Shown here in pieces: positions 11,566-25,200 of a stretch of 64,000 bases of DNA (position 1 is the first letter of the stretch; each line of letters begins with the position of its first letter). Origin of the DNA: Halichondria panicea (taxonomy: Eukaryota > Porifera > Demospongiae > Suberitida > Halichondriidae). Position numbers and translations under genes: made by a program. Below the pieces are notes generated by a model. That model was not told the DNA's origin. It searched no databases and worked only from the letters and a program-made list of their open reading frames with translations. The stretch is taken from assembly GCF_963675165.1 (NCBI RefSeq), contig NC_087383.1, positions 3,254,979 to 3,318,978 of the forward strand, in the 5' to 3' direction.

Positions 11566-14500
11566 CTAGATTAGGAGAGACGTATCGTCTTTGAAATCAG
11601 TCATGGTTTCATTGTCAGTTTTGGAACAGTTCTGGCCATTTGACAGATAGTCTGAATGACACGTTGGACAGGTCAATGTATTGTCATTCTGCATGGGAAC
11701 AGAACATAACCGCCTCAAATACTCTCCTGCAATGCACACTTGACTACTAACCTTCAAAAGTGTTTCTAACTTTGCAATTCTCTCTTTCATTTGAGTCGTT
11801 GCATCTCCACTGACAAGGTTCACGCTTGTTCCGTTAGTTTGCACTGAATTGTTTGTCTGATTCAACACAAAATTTCCTTCTGGATCTCGATACAAGCTGA
11901 TCATCTACAAATGAATGCAAATTGGACAAAAAACTTTAAGCAGATAATCTCTACATTTCTTCTACTATAATTATCTGACTATTATCAATGTCATTTAGAG
12001 TCCCAATTATAATAACAGTACATATGCATGCGTGTAGTCTATATACCAATGTGTACAATCTACACAGACACGTACCCAGTTATCCTTGTGAGTATGAAAA
12101 TGATATTATACCTTAGGAATAAAGATGAGAACCAGGAAGAAAGTTGTCGCAATAAGTATACTTCCGGAGAAGATGGCCTCTTCTATGTTGATGAGATGAT
12201 CAGGAATTAGAACGATACTTCCAACAAAGAACAAAGAAATGCTTGAAATGTATATCACTGCACTAATGTACTTGGAGTCGTTCAACAGTTTGATCTTAAC
12301 TTTACGTGTTTGAATAGCGAGGACAATTCCAATAATCTGAAGAATTGCTAGATACACAATCGTAAGTGTGAGATAGATTGTCTGAACAGATTCTGTATAG
12401 CATTGGTAAACCATTTCGCTTGTCCTTTCATCAAATTCCTGTGTGGTCAGTGTGAAATATATAATACGATGGCATCTAAGCATCTAGATTCAATCAACAT
12501 CTCTCACTGTATGATTAGTAGTATGGTTAGAGAGTGCAACGTGGGATTTTTAGCATGAGTTAACAAGGCAAAGCCGAGTGCTATAATTACCTTGCCATGG
12601 CTTGTGCTATTAATCCCTTATTGCACGAGTAACCGATTCTCTGCAGTTTTAACTGTCGAATTATAGTTTCACTACACGGCTCTTGTACTTTTACTAAAAA
12701 TGTGGTGAAAAAATTTAAGTCCGACATTTTCTATTGCTAAAGTTGATTGATGCTAAATTGAAGTGAAGAGATTAAAGCCGAGCGAAGAGATTCCAGACAA
12801 GAACTAGCTATGGAAGACTAAAACATATATGCTAGAAATGTATCTATGCAAGTGACTCGGGTTTTATAGTAGTCGGTCAGTCTGTCTGTCTGTTATTCTG
12901 TTTATTCTGAGTCTGCTTACCTGGATGCAATAGTGGCTGTGTTTGTACCATGGATAGCCTCAACACTAATTTCGATTGGCAGATTTTGATGTTAAAGCTT
13001 AATTGTCGAATAAAAGTGAGCAAAAGCTAAGAAGCTTGAACCTTGCATATTGGCTAGATGTACACGCGGCTTTGAATCGAGGCTGTAGACTAAACCCCAA
13101 ATTAACACCAAGGGATTGCACTTTACTTGCTATCTATAGCTATAGACACTTGCTGCACTATAAATAACACAGTATTGTAACAAGAGAGCTCACAAGAGTG
13201 TTCTGTCTTTTCTCGAGTAAAATCAGTATAAGATCAAAGCCTCCAAGTATAAACAATATAATAAACTCATTTCATATAATAAACTCATTTCCGTATATAA
13301 ATTTCAGTGTAAAAGGAGTACAAAACATGGAAATGAGACGAAATACTAGTGCATGGCTTTATAAGATAAGTTTCTGGTATGCATAGCAGTGGGAAATGCA
13401 GTAGGAAGGTGCATGCTGAGATCGCGTGACAGCGCGCCAAAAACTGCCCACACACAGGAAGCCACCACCTTTTTTTGCGCATGATAATATGATATTATCC
13501 TATGGATACTGAAGATTATCACGAGTCTGTGCCAGTAACTGCACGAGTGCCTGCAAGGCACGAGTGACAGTTACTAGGCACGGACGAGTGATAATCATCA
13601 GTATCCATGGGATAATGCATTTATTGCTTGGCAACCAAAATGCAGGTTGAATCTGCGCATGCGCAACGTGCGGTTGCTTTATCAACCAGAAGAATGCGTA
13701 GCAACAAAATTGAGTTCTCCCAGTTGAAGACGAGTTTAAGAGAAAGAAAACAGCTAGAAAGACAAAGAAATAAGACTCTAGAACACCAAGAGAGCTTGCA
13801 GAAGGCTACTTAAAGATTTTATAGAGAACAGACAAGAAAAAAAGACAAGAAAAACGTTGACAACCAGCAACCCGTTTTGAAAATGGATAGTTCTGAAGGA
13901 TAAACAGCATGTGCTTGCTTTCTATCATGCTCCAGTGTATCAGAAGAGGAAATGCACCGCTATAACTGAAGAAAAGTGTGACAACCGTTTTTGAAGCCAA
14001 AAAACGACTTTATACAAGCCTGAACAGGCTTATATGGTGGTGCAGTACACTTCTACATGTGCAATACTCCGCTCAAAGCACCCACTCCCGGTCCCAACAC
14101 TGATGCCTGTTTGATGCATTAAATATGAACACTGACAACCTCCTGACCCTCAGCTTCACTGCAAAAGAGCACAGAAGTGATACAGAGCATCAGAAAACAA
14201 GAAAAGAGACCGATAAACATTGCAATGCATGATAATAAGTGTGTAAACTATGTTTTTCTTGTTCTCTCACTGCTGAAAACGTTTTATTCCAAATAAGAAT
14301 CACTTCCTAGTGTGCAATAACAAGTGTGCAATAATACTTCCGGGTGTGCAATATCCCTTTCCTTGCCATTCGTGAAATCTGGAACAGGAGCGTCTTTAGG
14401 TCGATCAATTAGTGTGGATCCGGCCTCACCACGCCTCCAAGTCATTCTATTAGTCTAGATCCGGCTAGCAATTCTAGCTGGGACTCCCAGTTCTAGCTCC

Positions 14501-17500
14501 TTTTGTTTAGCGTGTCAGAGACTGGGAGAAGATGATTGGCACTCCCTGGCTCCTTTGGATGTACAGCTGTCCAGATCCCTAGAACATACCCTCCATTCTG
14601 ACGAGTTATCAGTGCATAGGGTGCTTACTAGATTCTTGCCAGCCAGTACAGTTCAAGCTACACACAGCACCGCTCAACTATTCTCTACCCCATTATCTAG
14701 CTAAATCTGGTCCAACTAGACAGCAGACACAGCTAGTTAATTCAGTAAAGCCAGGGGTAGCCCTACTTCTACGGTTGTTCAGTACCCACGGTAACAATTC
14801 CTCTGGGCTGGGCTAACTAGTTGAGCCACGCCTCCCAATTCTCAAGGCTAGGTACATGTCTCTGTCTAGCTGCTTCTTCAGCTTCTTGCTCAGTTTTGTG
14901 GCTTAGAGAAAGGCCAGCTACTCAGGGGGAAGAGTCCAGATGAAAGTCTGGCAGCCAGGTGACGTCCAAACGGTCAGTTATTCTTTCCACCAACTTTTTA
15001 ATCTAGTCTAGTCCTGCTTGCACTGCTACTACTACTGCTGCCTACTGCTGCTACTCTTCCTAGCTAGTCAAAGGTTTCTTTTTTTTTTTTTTTTTTTTTT
15101 ATAACTACATATGCACAAAGAGACATCAAAGCTTACATCAAAGGACACAGATTTTTAGCCTACTTGACTGATAAGGCGGTTACCTAGACTACAGTTTGTT
15201 TGTCAGGGAGGAGCTCACATACAACTTCATCTAATTCATCATAACGATTCCTTACCCATTGTTGTAATTTCTACAACAGATTGCCAAGGAAAGAGATAAG
15301 GAAAAATATCTGCACAGTTGGTGATGAGTCGCTTCCTGTGCAATTTGAATGAAAAACGCTGATGTCAGCACTTATTAAAAAGCAATAATGTTTTATATTG
15401 TCGCCGCAACGTTAAACATGCAAAAAACTAGCTTTCTTGTGCATGCTGCTCACCGTTTATGATTAGCTCCCAGATAATCATTAATAATTTTTAGGTGCAT
15501 AAGCACCCTGAGCCCATAGCCTGGATACGCCACTGCATGCATAGATAAATTTCTAGCATACGTTTTAGTCAGCAAAGGTGACAAGTACAGTGCATCACAT
15601 ATCCGTATTTTTGTGTATAACCGTATTAGAAGGGAAAAAACCATATAAACAAGCCCCATGCGATGATAATGTGCAATCTAGCCCGGATATGATTCGGGAT
15701 TAATTGTACTGCTCACTGTACAATTATAGCATATGCAGTATATCATACGATGTCTATTATTACAACTTGCATTTCTTGAAAAGGTGTCTGTAGTGACATT
15801 TAGTGCATCTGGTATTGGTTGAAGCTGTGGCACTGTAACTTGCAGAACTGCTAGCACAACACCAATTCCAGATATGCCCATTACTATTAGCACCAGCTTC
15901 CAGTCGTTCAGTGTCTGCATTATATAATTATGTACATGAGCGTTGCATGGTAATGCAAATACTTTTTTTCCAAGTGATGGGTTATGAAATATGTAATAGA
16001 CTCTCCCCATTTTGACCAGAATTGCTGAAAAAGCCAAGCTGATTCCGATTGTATTTATAGTAGAGTTAATCTGCGTAAAAAAGAGGTCATCGAGATTAAT
16101 TACAACCAAGAGTTCATTAGGAAGAGTACGCAACTCCAATTAAAACCGTAGTAGGCGTTTCTTCCAACCTACGTCACAACCTGCTGTTGTATAAACTGTG
16201 ACTTCAATTTGCAATGAATAACATAGTGATGGTTGTGTAGGAAAGGCAATGAATAACATATAGTTTATTGCATTTCCTGCTAGTTGCGGTTACGTAGGTC
16301 AGACGGAACGCCTTTTGTGCTACAGTCTATTGGAGTTACGTACTCTTCCTAATGAACTCTTGTTACAACACATGTACAATATAAGTAATTATGTGTACTT
16401 GAAAGTACTTACGAAACATCTCACAAAGGTCACAGTGTAGTCGGTGCTTGGCAACACTCTCAGATAGATGGAGATGTAATTACAGTAAGCTCCAACAATG
16501 ATAAAGTAGTTTATGTTGGGGCTGGTCAATTTCACAACTCTGTAATCGTGATATGTAAAAACAATGCAGCTATAATTATTACAGATGTTCACAATATAAA
16601 TGCAAACATAATTAAGAACTAGAAGCCTCTGTGTCAAAATAGACATGATGGCTATCACCTCTTTTTCCTTTGCGTGAAATTGAAGAGTAGACAGACCGTA
16701 CAAAAGACGAGGCCAATAGCTGCCAATATGTAATAGGGAATCACGAGAGCTAAATTGTATGTGATAAACTGAGGTACTGGTCTACCATCTGGTGGGACTC
16801 CTCCTTCAAAACCTGCATATATACGCATATACAATAAGATGCTCGATATAAAATGTATAGTACAGCTTAATAATTATTGATTCCTTATTGCAAATACGCT
16901 TCCCAACATTTGGGAATCTGTATAAAGTCCATGCAATTATACAATAATACTATACACAACATAGGCATGGCTGATGATCTTACTTGGAAACACAGTGATA
17001 TTACTCTCTCCACTCTTGTAAAAAAATTCCGCATGGGAGTCATTGATATTTTGGGTGAAGCTGAAATATACACGAGATATTACTGCTGACTCATTGATTA
17101 TTAAACGGTACTGGAAAATCTCCACAATATTAACAACTCGAGATCCATCATTGTCAAACTGTACTGGCCCCTTTAAAAGGTGAGAGGGGTATATGTTTAT
17201 AATTTAAAGGACGACACAGTTGCTATATTTTTTGACTTACAGAGACTCCTATAAAGTTTGTTTTCGCCAGGTTCCACCTGATGATGCATCCCATGAGCTG
17301 ATTGGAGTAGGTGAAGTTCTCCAGTGACACCACCTCCCACTCTACACCAGTCTCCTCAACAGTCCCTCCACACTGAGTCATGTTCAATATCTCCTCTCTT
17401 GTCAGACCACGAACCATCTCATTGGTCTTGTTCAACGCGATAGCAAATGTCCAGAGTGCATCGTAAGCCACGGTTGCGAAAAAGGTGTACGTATAGTTAT

Positions 17501-19042
17501 CTTGAGTATTGTTTGCAAGCCTTCTTTTATATAAAGAATCAAATTCCCTCGGTGTCTGTACGTGTATTTGGGATAATTAAGACCTCAGATTGAAATATCA
17601 TGCATGCAGCTTACCAAGCCAGTATCAGTTGTAGAATTCAGTTTATTCAGATTTGGCAGCAACTGAAGTGCGATGGATCTGTGCAGGGCCTCTGCTAGTT
17701 GGTCATCAGTACAGTTTGTTGGCTCTGGGTTCACCTCCTCTGTCCACCACCTGTCCTGGTACCAGCCGTAGGTCAACCATGCATATTTGGGATAAGTGTA
17801 CCCCCTCAAGTACGCCTGCATATGATGTACATAATTGTATTACATGCAAGGATTGATTCCATCATGCAGTTTACCTGACAAATGATTTGTTTGCCAGTAG
17901 TTGAGTAGGCATTGACGAAGAAAACTCTATAATCCTCGTTTTCAAACTACAAATTAATGTGAACACATAATGATGTGCATGTCATGTCTATAATTATATA
18001 ATTTTATTACTTACAAAAAAATTTGCACCCAGTCCAGTCATAAGGAGTGGAGATGAGATCATTCTGTTGGCCACCTCAATTCCTGCTTCTTCTAAAGGAT
18101 CCTGCACTTGTGCCAATGTCTGCAAATAAAAAGGGCTAAAAATGTTATTGACAGCTTCAAGGCATATAGCATTTACCTCAGTAAACAAGTTCTCATCTTG
18201 AGTGATGAAGGCAATGCGTTTCCAGCCATACTCTTGAATGAGGCTGACTATGGCTGGAGTGAAGATTGTGTCAGAGGGGTAGGTACGGAAGAAGTTGGGG
18301 AAACTATCTCTGTTACTCAACTCGGACAATGATGAAGCATACGAAATCTGTATCGAATATAGAGTATAATTATAGGTATCTTGCCTGATCAGTTTCAAGA
18401 AGCAATAATCCTGTGTCATAATAGGCAAAAACATTGATCAAAGCTGGTAAACATCTAAAATCGAGACAATTTAACTAGTATAGATCTCTGTAATATCACT
18501 ATACAATAACTATTGCATGGCATTAACCACGCAAGAAAAAATATACCTGTGAGATACTGTTGTGGTGAATGATCTCTGCCACAGGAGTAGAGGCCACTGA
18601 GCAGCCACAGCCCAGGAGACCAAGCACAGTCGGGTGGGGTGGAGAAATGGCATCAAAATATTCATTCAGTGACACAGTTCTATCACACTGCAATAGTTTT
18701 TGTGAGATGCATTTTAGTATAGCTACTGCAGTATTAAGATGGAACCTAACATGCCATCAATTGTATTAATGGTGAAATGTACATATAGCTAGATCAAGTA
18801 TATAGTGTAAATCTCACCATTGTGTCCACCACAGATGTGTGAGTGAGGTTGTAGCCAGGTAGAATAGAGCTGTCAGCATTAATCAGCTCCTCTGCTAACT
18901 CGATGGCAGGCACCACTCCTGATGTGTCAAAACCTCCAGTAGGTCCAGAAGTGAACAGAGCATACCTTAGCTCTTGATTATGAGCAGCTCCAAGCATAGT
19001 TTCAATGAGAAGCACCAAAATATAAGCACCTTTGACAGCCAT
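11566..19042 (-). CDS. GABA-B-like class C GPCR (copy 4)
   Basis: Complete gene, model 850 residues. Exons in coding order: 18818-19042, 18547-18687, 18177-18347, 18015-18119, 17875-17946, 17615-17815, 17241-17555, 16984-17170, 16659-16812, 16413-16539, 15963-16070, 15771-15914, 12112-12438, 11752-11904, 11566-11688; phases agree throughout. Signal peptide, Venus-flytrap domain and seven membrane segments are all present. Exon 5 ends ICQ where the other copies read ICE. Intron 12 is 3.3 kb, starts with GC rather than GT, and contains a roughly 1.9-kb insertion (about 13493-15395) missing from the equivalent introns of copies 5 and 6. Intron 10 holds a foldback element. The tail ends KDDTSLLI. 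Exons are very similar to those of copies 5 and 6, so this is a recent duplicate. The start is the Met of the MAVKGAYIL leader. Confidence 0.9.
12528..12635. repeat. Palindromic element in intron 12 (family GTGCAA)
   Basis: About 110 bp with imperfect inverted arms, from AGTGCAACGTGGGATTTTTAGCA to the complement of TTGCACGAG. The same sequence is at about 26715-26822 in copy 6, and a decayed version at about 20240-20340 in copy 5. It was therefore in the intron before these genes duplicated. The ends resemble those of the element at 2885-3024. Confidence 0.55.
13493..13930. repeat. Dispersed repeat, copy in intron 12 of receptor copy 4
   Basis: This 440-bp block is homologous, in inverted orientation, to 48230-48625 just upstream of the NLR gene. 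One end is a large palindrome (CTATGGATACTGAAGATTATC and near-complement, about 13498-13612); inside is TGCGCATGCGCA, a match to the NRF-1-type palindrome. A short open frame (13628-13813, MATKMQVESA start, basic and coiled-coil-like) lies within it, but I cannot show that it is expressed. It forms the left part of an insertion absent from copies 5 and 6. Confidence 0.6.
15079..15395 (-). mobile_element. Possible retroposed 3' end with poly(A) in copy 4 intron 12
   Basis: A run of more than 20 T at about 15079-15100 is a poly(A) tail if read on the minus strand. Upstream on that strand lies a protein-like stretch (reading ...QQWVRNRYDELDEVVCELLP then stop) followed by a short UTR-like segment. 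The block is absent from the equivalent introns of copies 5 and 6. It could be the 3' end of a processed pseudogene or retrotransposon; the parent is not recognised. Confidence 0.35.
16107..16362. repeat. Foldback element, intron 10 of receptor copy 4
   Basis: A 256-bp element with 30-bp class inverted ends (CAAGAGTTCATTAGGAAGAG and complement). Orthologous insertions are at the same intron position in copies 5 (22540-22818) and 6 (29319-29597). A further copy is in the intergenic region at 47136-47653. Confidence 0.75.
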
Positions 19043-19054
19043 TATTTACAGATC

Positions 19055-19080
19055 GATCAGCCCCACCCCTCTTTTTGGAG
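19055..19080 (-). promoter_or_regulatory. Conserved CAGCCCCACCCCTC block upstream of copy 4
   Basis: This 26-bp block, 13-38 bp before the start codon, is repeated almost exactly upstream of copies 3 (11408) and 5 (25528), and further upstream of copy 2 (6609). On the coding strand it reads AAAAAGAGGGGTGGGGCTGA. It may be a proximal promoter or leader element; this is inferred from conservation alone. Confidence 0.4.
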
Positions 19081-19109
19081 AGGGAAACAAACTGTGTCAC
19101 GACTTATTC

Positions 19110-19149
19110 TAGCCTCGAATCCAGGCCGGTCTGCCTGGTCTCGAGGCTA
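19110..19149. mobile_element. 40-bp micro-element with 9-bp target duplication
   Basis: The unit starts TAGCCTCGAATCCAGGC and ends GCCTGGTCTCGAGGCTA. It is flanked by GACTTATTC (19101-19109) and GACTTATTA (19150-19158), an 8-of-9 match. The ends match the 770-bp element at 46089-46858. The orthologous copy upstream of receptor copy 5 (25584-25633) is slightly longer, so insertion predates that duplication. Confidence 0.7.
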
Positions 19150-19263
19150 GACTTATTAAAATTAATTATGATTATTATTATGGGAAATCAGCATGATAAT
19201 ATCTCAGCACAATGATAAATAATTATGCAATGGCAGTGCTAGAGCAAAAGCAAAAATCTAAAA

Positions 19264-22200
19264 CTAGAAGTAGAAAGAAATATCTTCTTCGAAATCAGTC
19301 ATGGTTCCATTGTCAGTTTTGGAACAGTTCTGGCCATTTGACAGATAGTCTGAATGACACGTTGGACAGGTCAATGTATTGTCATTCTGCATGGGAACAT
19401 AATTGCCTCAAACACTCTCCTTCAATGCACACCTGACTACTAACCTTCAAAAGTGTTTCTAACTTTGCAATTCTCTCCTTCATTTGAGTCGTTGCATCTC
19501 CACTGACAAGGTTCTCGCTTGTTCCGTTAGTTTGTACTGAATTGTTTGTCTGATTCAACACAAAGTTTCCTTCTGGATCTCGATACAAGCTGATCATCTA
19601 CAAATGAATGCAAATAGATTGTAATTGGACAAAAAAACTTCAAGCTAGATATTCTCTACATTTCTTCTACTATCTGACTATTATCAATGTCATTTACAGT
19701 CCCAATTGTAATAGCAGTACATATGCATGCGTGCATGTATATAATGTACAATCTAGACAGACACGTACCCAAATGCAGTCATCTTTGTGAATATGAAAAT
19801 GACAATAATTATACCTTAGGAATGAAGATGAGAGCCAGGAAGAAAGTTGTCGCAATAAGTATACTTCCGCAGAAGATGGCCTCTTCTATGTTGATGAGAT
19901 GATCAGGAATTAGAACGATACTTCCAATAAAGAGCAAAGAAATGCTTGAAATGTATATCGCTGCACTAATGTACTTGGAGTCGTTCAGCAGTTTGATCTT
20001 AACTTTACGTGTTTGAATAGCGAGGACAATTCCAATAATCTGAAGAATTGCTAGATACACAATCGTAAGTGTGAGATAGATTGTCTGAACAGATTCTGTA
20101 TAGCATTGGTAAACCATTTCGCTTGTACTTTCACCAAGTTCCTGTGTGGTCAGAGTGAAATATATGATGAGATGATGATATCTAAAAATTAAGCATCAAG
20201 ATTCAATCGACATCTCTCACTGTATGATTAGTAGTATATGGTTAAAGAGTGCAATATGGGATTTTTAGCATGAGTAACAAGGCAAAGCCGAGTGCTGTAT
20301 TTGCCATTGCTTGTTGTGAGTTGCTATATATATGCATAATACCGATTCTCTGCAGTTTTAACCGTAGAATTATAGTTTCACTATATACACAGCTCTTGTA
20401 CACTAAAGTCCGACGTTTTCTATTCCTTCTTGCTTAAGGTTGAATGTGTTTGCTTGCCTATAGCAACCTAAATTGAAGTGAAGAGATTAAAGCCGAGCGA
20501 AGAGATTCCAGACAAGAACTAGCTATGGAAGACTAAAACATAATTATGCTAAAAATGTATCTATGCAGGTGACCCGGGTTAGTCAGTCAGTTTGTTTAGA
20601 TCTGTCATTCTGTGTATTCTGAGTCTGCTTACCTGGTTACAATAGCACTGTGTTTGTACCATGGATAGTATCAACACAACAAGGGAATATTTTATAATTT
20701 GGCAGATTTTGATGTTAAAGCTTCATTGTCGAATAAAAGTGAGCAAAATCTAAGAAGCTTGAACCCTGCATATTGGGCTAGATGTACACGCGGCTTTGAC
20801 TCGAGGCTGTAGACTAAACCCCAAATTAACGCCAAGGGTTTGCACTTTACTTGTTATCTATTATTATAGCTATAGAACTTGCTGCACTATAATTATAGTA
20901 CAGTATTGTAACAAGAGAGCTCACAAGAGTGTCCTGTCTTTTCTCGAGTAAGATCAAGATCAAAGCCTCCAAGTATAAACTAGTATTATAATAAACTCAT
21001 TTCCGTATATAAATTTCAGTGTAAAAGAGTACAAAAACATGGAAATGAGATGAAATGCTAGTGGCTTCATAAGATAAATTTCTAGCATGCATAGCAGTGG
21101 GAAATGCAGTAGGAGGGTGCATACTGAGATCGCGTGACAGCGCGCCAAAAAATGGACGGCCCACACACAGAAAGCCACACCACCTTTTTTGCGCATGACA
21201 ATGTTGCCGCAATCGTTAAACATGCAAAAACTAGCTTTCTTGTGCATGCTGCTACCGTTTATGAACAGCTCCCAGATAAACATTTTAAGTGCTTGAACCC
21301 TGAGCCCATAGCTGGATACGCCACTGCATAGATAAATTTCTAGCATATGTTTTAGTATCAGACCAGCAAACGTGACAAGTACAGTGCAGCACATATCCGT
21401 ATACAGTAGACTCTCGCTATTCCGGCTCTCTGAAGTACGGCCACCTCGATATACCGGCCATTTGGCTTGGCACGGAATGCTAGCTATATATGTTTACTGC
21501 ACAAAACTCACCCTGAAGTACGGCCACTCGCTATTCTGTTTACCGTCCAGTGCTGGCTGTCCCAAACAAGGTTTTCAATGTAATTTTATAGGTATATTAC
21601 GGCCGGATATGACGTTTTGGGTGTGGTTTAGCAAATAAAATTGGATTATACTTAAATATCCTTCATTATCCTCCAGACAAGAACCGCAAAAGTAGTCATT
21701 AGATTCGAGGTAAGGTCATTTTTAAGCCGCGGTTATTTCCTGAGATACAGCCACCTCGCTATTCCGGCCAAGCTGCATGGTCCCAAGGGTGACCGGATTA
21801 ACGAGAGTCTACTGTAACCATATTAGAAGGGGAAAAACCGTATACTTGGAGGTAAGATTTTGTCCACGAATGAGTTCAGCAAGATCTATAATCCTATAGC
21901 CTCACCCACTGCTATATAAAACTGCCTTTGTTACAGAATTATATCACTCCTTGTCTCCAACAGCAGGGTAGGTATTTTTATTTTCTATCGCAGTGCGACG
22001 CCACGATCGCACGATGTATAAAGGACTAGACATGTTCAGCCGCGGCCGTTATTTGAAAACAAGCCCTATGCAATGACGATGCAATATAGCCCGGATGTGA
22101 TACAGGATTAATTGTACTGCTCATTGTACAATTATAGCATATGCAGTACATCATACGATGTCTATCATTACAACTTGCATTTCTTGAAAAGGTGTCTGTA

Positions 22201-25200
22201 GTGACATTTAGTGGATCTGGTATTGGTTGAAGCTGTGGCACTGTAACTTGCAGAACTGCTAGCACAACACCAATTCCAGATATGCCCATTACTATTAGCA
22301 CCAGCTTCCAGTCGTTTAGTGTCTGCATTATATAATTATGTAAATGAGCGTTGCATGAGCGTTGCATGGTAATGCAAATACCTTTTTTCCAAGTGATGGG
22401 TTATGAAAAATGTAATAGACTCTCCCCATTTTGACCAGAATTGCTGAAAAAGCCAAGCTGATTCCGATTGTATTTATAGTAGAGGTAATCTGCGTAAAAA
22501 TTATTTAATCAGTAAGAGGTCATCAAGATTAATTACAACCAAGAGTTCATTAGGAAGAGTACACAACTCCACTTAAAACCGTAGTAGGCGTTTCTTCCAA
22601 CCTACGTCACAACCTGCTGTTGTTATAAACTGTGACTTCAATTTACAATGAATAACATAGTGATGATTGTGATAATTATAGTAGGAAAGGCAATGAGTTA
22701 CATAGCATAGTTACTTATTGCCTTTTCTGCTAGACTAAGTTGCGGTTACGTAGGTCAGACGGAACGCCTTTTGTGCTACAGTCTATTGGAGTTGCGTACT
22801 CTTCCTAATGAACTCTTGTTACAACACATGTACAATATAAGTAATTATGTGTACTTGAAAATACTTACGAAACATCTCACTAAGGTCACAGTGTAGTCGG
22901 TGCTTGGCAACACTCTCAGATAGATGGAGATGTAATTACAGTAAGCTCCAACAATGATAAAGTAGTTTATGTTGGGACTGGTCAATTTCACAACTCTGTA
23001 ATTGTGAGATGAACGTGTGTATGTGAAAACAATGCTTATTATAGATGTTTACAATAATGCAAACATAATTAAGCCTCTGTGTCAAAATAGACATGATGGC
23101 TATCACCTCTTTTTCCTTTGCGTGAAATTGAAGAGTAGACAGACCGTACAAAAGACGAGGCCAATAGCTGCCAATATGTAATAGGGAATCACGAGAGCTA
23201 AATTGTACGTGATAAACTGAGGCACTGGTCTACCATCTGGTGGGACTCCTCCTTCGGAACCTGCATATACGCATGAGCAATAAAATGCTCGATATGAAAT
23301 GTATACTACAGCTTAATAATTATCGATTGCTTATTGCAAATACGATTCCCAACATTTGGGAATCTGTATAAAGTCCATGCAAGTATATACTATACACAAC
23401 ATATATAGGCATGGCTGATGGTCTTACTTGGAAATACAGTGATATTACTCTCTCCACTCTTGTAAAAAAATTCCTCATGGGAATCATTGATATTTTGGGT
23501 GAAGCTGAAATATACACGAGATATTACTGCTGACTCTTTGATTATTAAACGATACTGGAAAATGTCCACAATATTAACAACTCGAGATCCATCATTGTCA
23601 AACTGTACTGGCCCCTTTAAAAGGTGAGAGGGGTATATGTTTATAATTTAAAGGACGACACAGTTGCTATATTTTTTGTCTTACAGAGACTCCTACAAAG
23701 TTTGTTTTCTCCAGGTTCCACCTGATGATGCATCCCATGAGCTGATTGGAGTAGGTGAAGTTCTCCAGTGACACCACCTCCCACTCTACACCAGTCTCCT
23801 CAACAGTCCCTCCACACTGAGTCATGTTCAATATCTCCTCTCTTGTCAGACCAAGAACCATCTCATTGGTCTTGTTCAACGCGATAGCAAATGTCCAGAG
23901 TGCATCGTAAGCCACGGTTGCGAAAAAGGTGTACGTATAGTTATCTTGAGTATTGTTTGCAAGCCTTCTTTTATATAGAGAATCAAATTCCCTCGGTGTC
24001 TGTATTTGGAATAATTAATACCTCAGATTGAAATATCATGCATGCATGCAGCTTACCAAGCCAGTATCAGTTGTAGAATTCAGTTTATTCAGATTTGGCA
24101 GCAACTGAAGTGCAATGGATCTGTGCAGGGCCTCTGCTAGTTGGTCATCAGTACAGTTTGTTGGCTCTGGGTTCACCTCCTCTGTCCACCACCTGTCCTG
24201 GTACCAGCCGTAGGTCAACCACACATATTTGGGATAAGTGTACCCCCTCAAGTATGCCTGCATGATGTACATAATTGTATTACATGCAAGGATTGATTCC
24301 ATCATGCAATTTACCTCACAAATGATTTGTTTGCCAGTAGTTGAGTAGGTATTTACGAAGAAAACTCTATAATCCTCGTCTTCAAACTAAATTACAACAA
24401 TTAATGTGAACACATAATTATGACTGTGCATGTCATGTCAACAGTGTCCGTCTATTACTTACAAAAAAATTTGCACCCAGTCCAGTCATAGGGAATGGAG
24501 ATGAGATCATTCTGTTGGCCACCTCAATTCCTGCTTCTTCTAAAGGATCCTGCACTTGTGCCAATGTCTGCAAACAAAAAGGGCAAAAATGTTATTTACA
24601 GCTTCATGCAAGGCATATAGTGTAATGCATTTACCTCAGTAAACAAGTTCTCATCTTGAGTGATGAAGGCAATGCGTTTCCAGCCATACTCTTGAATGAG
24701 GCTGACTATGGCTGGAGTGAAGATTGTGTCAGAGGGGTAGGTACGGAAGAAGTTGGGGAAACTATCTCTGTTACTCAACTTGGACAATGATGAAGCATAC
24801 GAAATCTGTATCAAATATAGAGTATAATTATACGTATCTTGCCTGATCAGTTTCAAGAAGCAATAATCCTGTGTCATAAATAAGCAAAAACATTGATCAA
24901 AGCTGGTAAACATTGATCAAAGCTGGTAAACATCTAAAATCGAGACAATTTGACTAGTATAGATCTCTGTAATATCATACTGCTATACAATACCTATTGC
25001 ATGACAGTAATCACGCCAGAAAAATATACCTGTGAGATACTGTTGTGGTGAATGATCTCTGCCACAGGAGTAGAGGCCACTGAGCAGCCACAGCCCAGGA
25101 GACCAAGCACAGTCGGGTGGGGTGGAGAAATGGCATCAAAGTATTCATTCAGTGACACAGTTCTATCACACTGCAATAGTTTTTGTGAGATGCATTTTAG

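Noticed and set aside
13628-13813. Short plus-strand frame starting MATKMQVESA in receptor intron
   Set aside because: It lies wholly within a dispersed repeat; the homologous stretch at 48 kb does not preserve it as a clear gene, and no splice partners were found.
15678-16139. Long frame running through receptor exons 11-12 of copy 4, starting MELRTLPNELL
   Set aside because: The N-terminal part is the inverted end of a foldback element and intron; true exons are bounded by splice sites shared with other copies.
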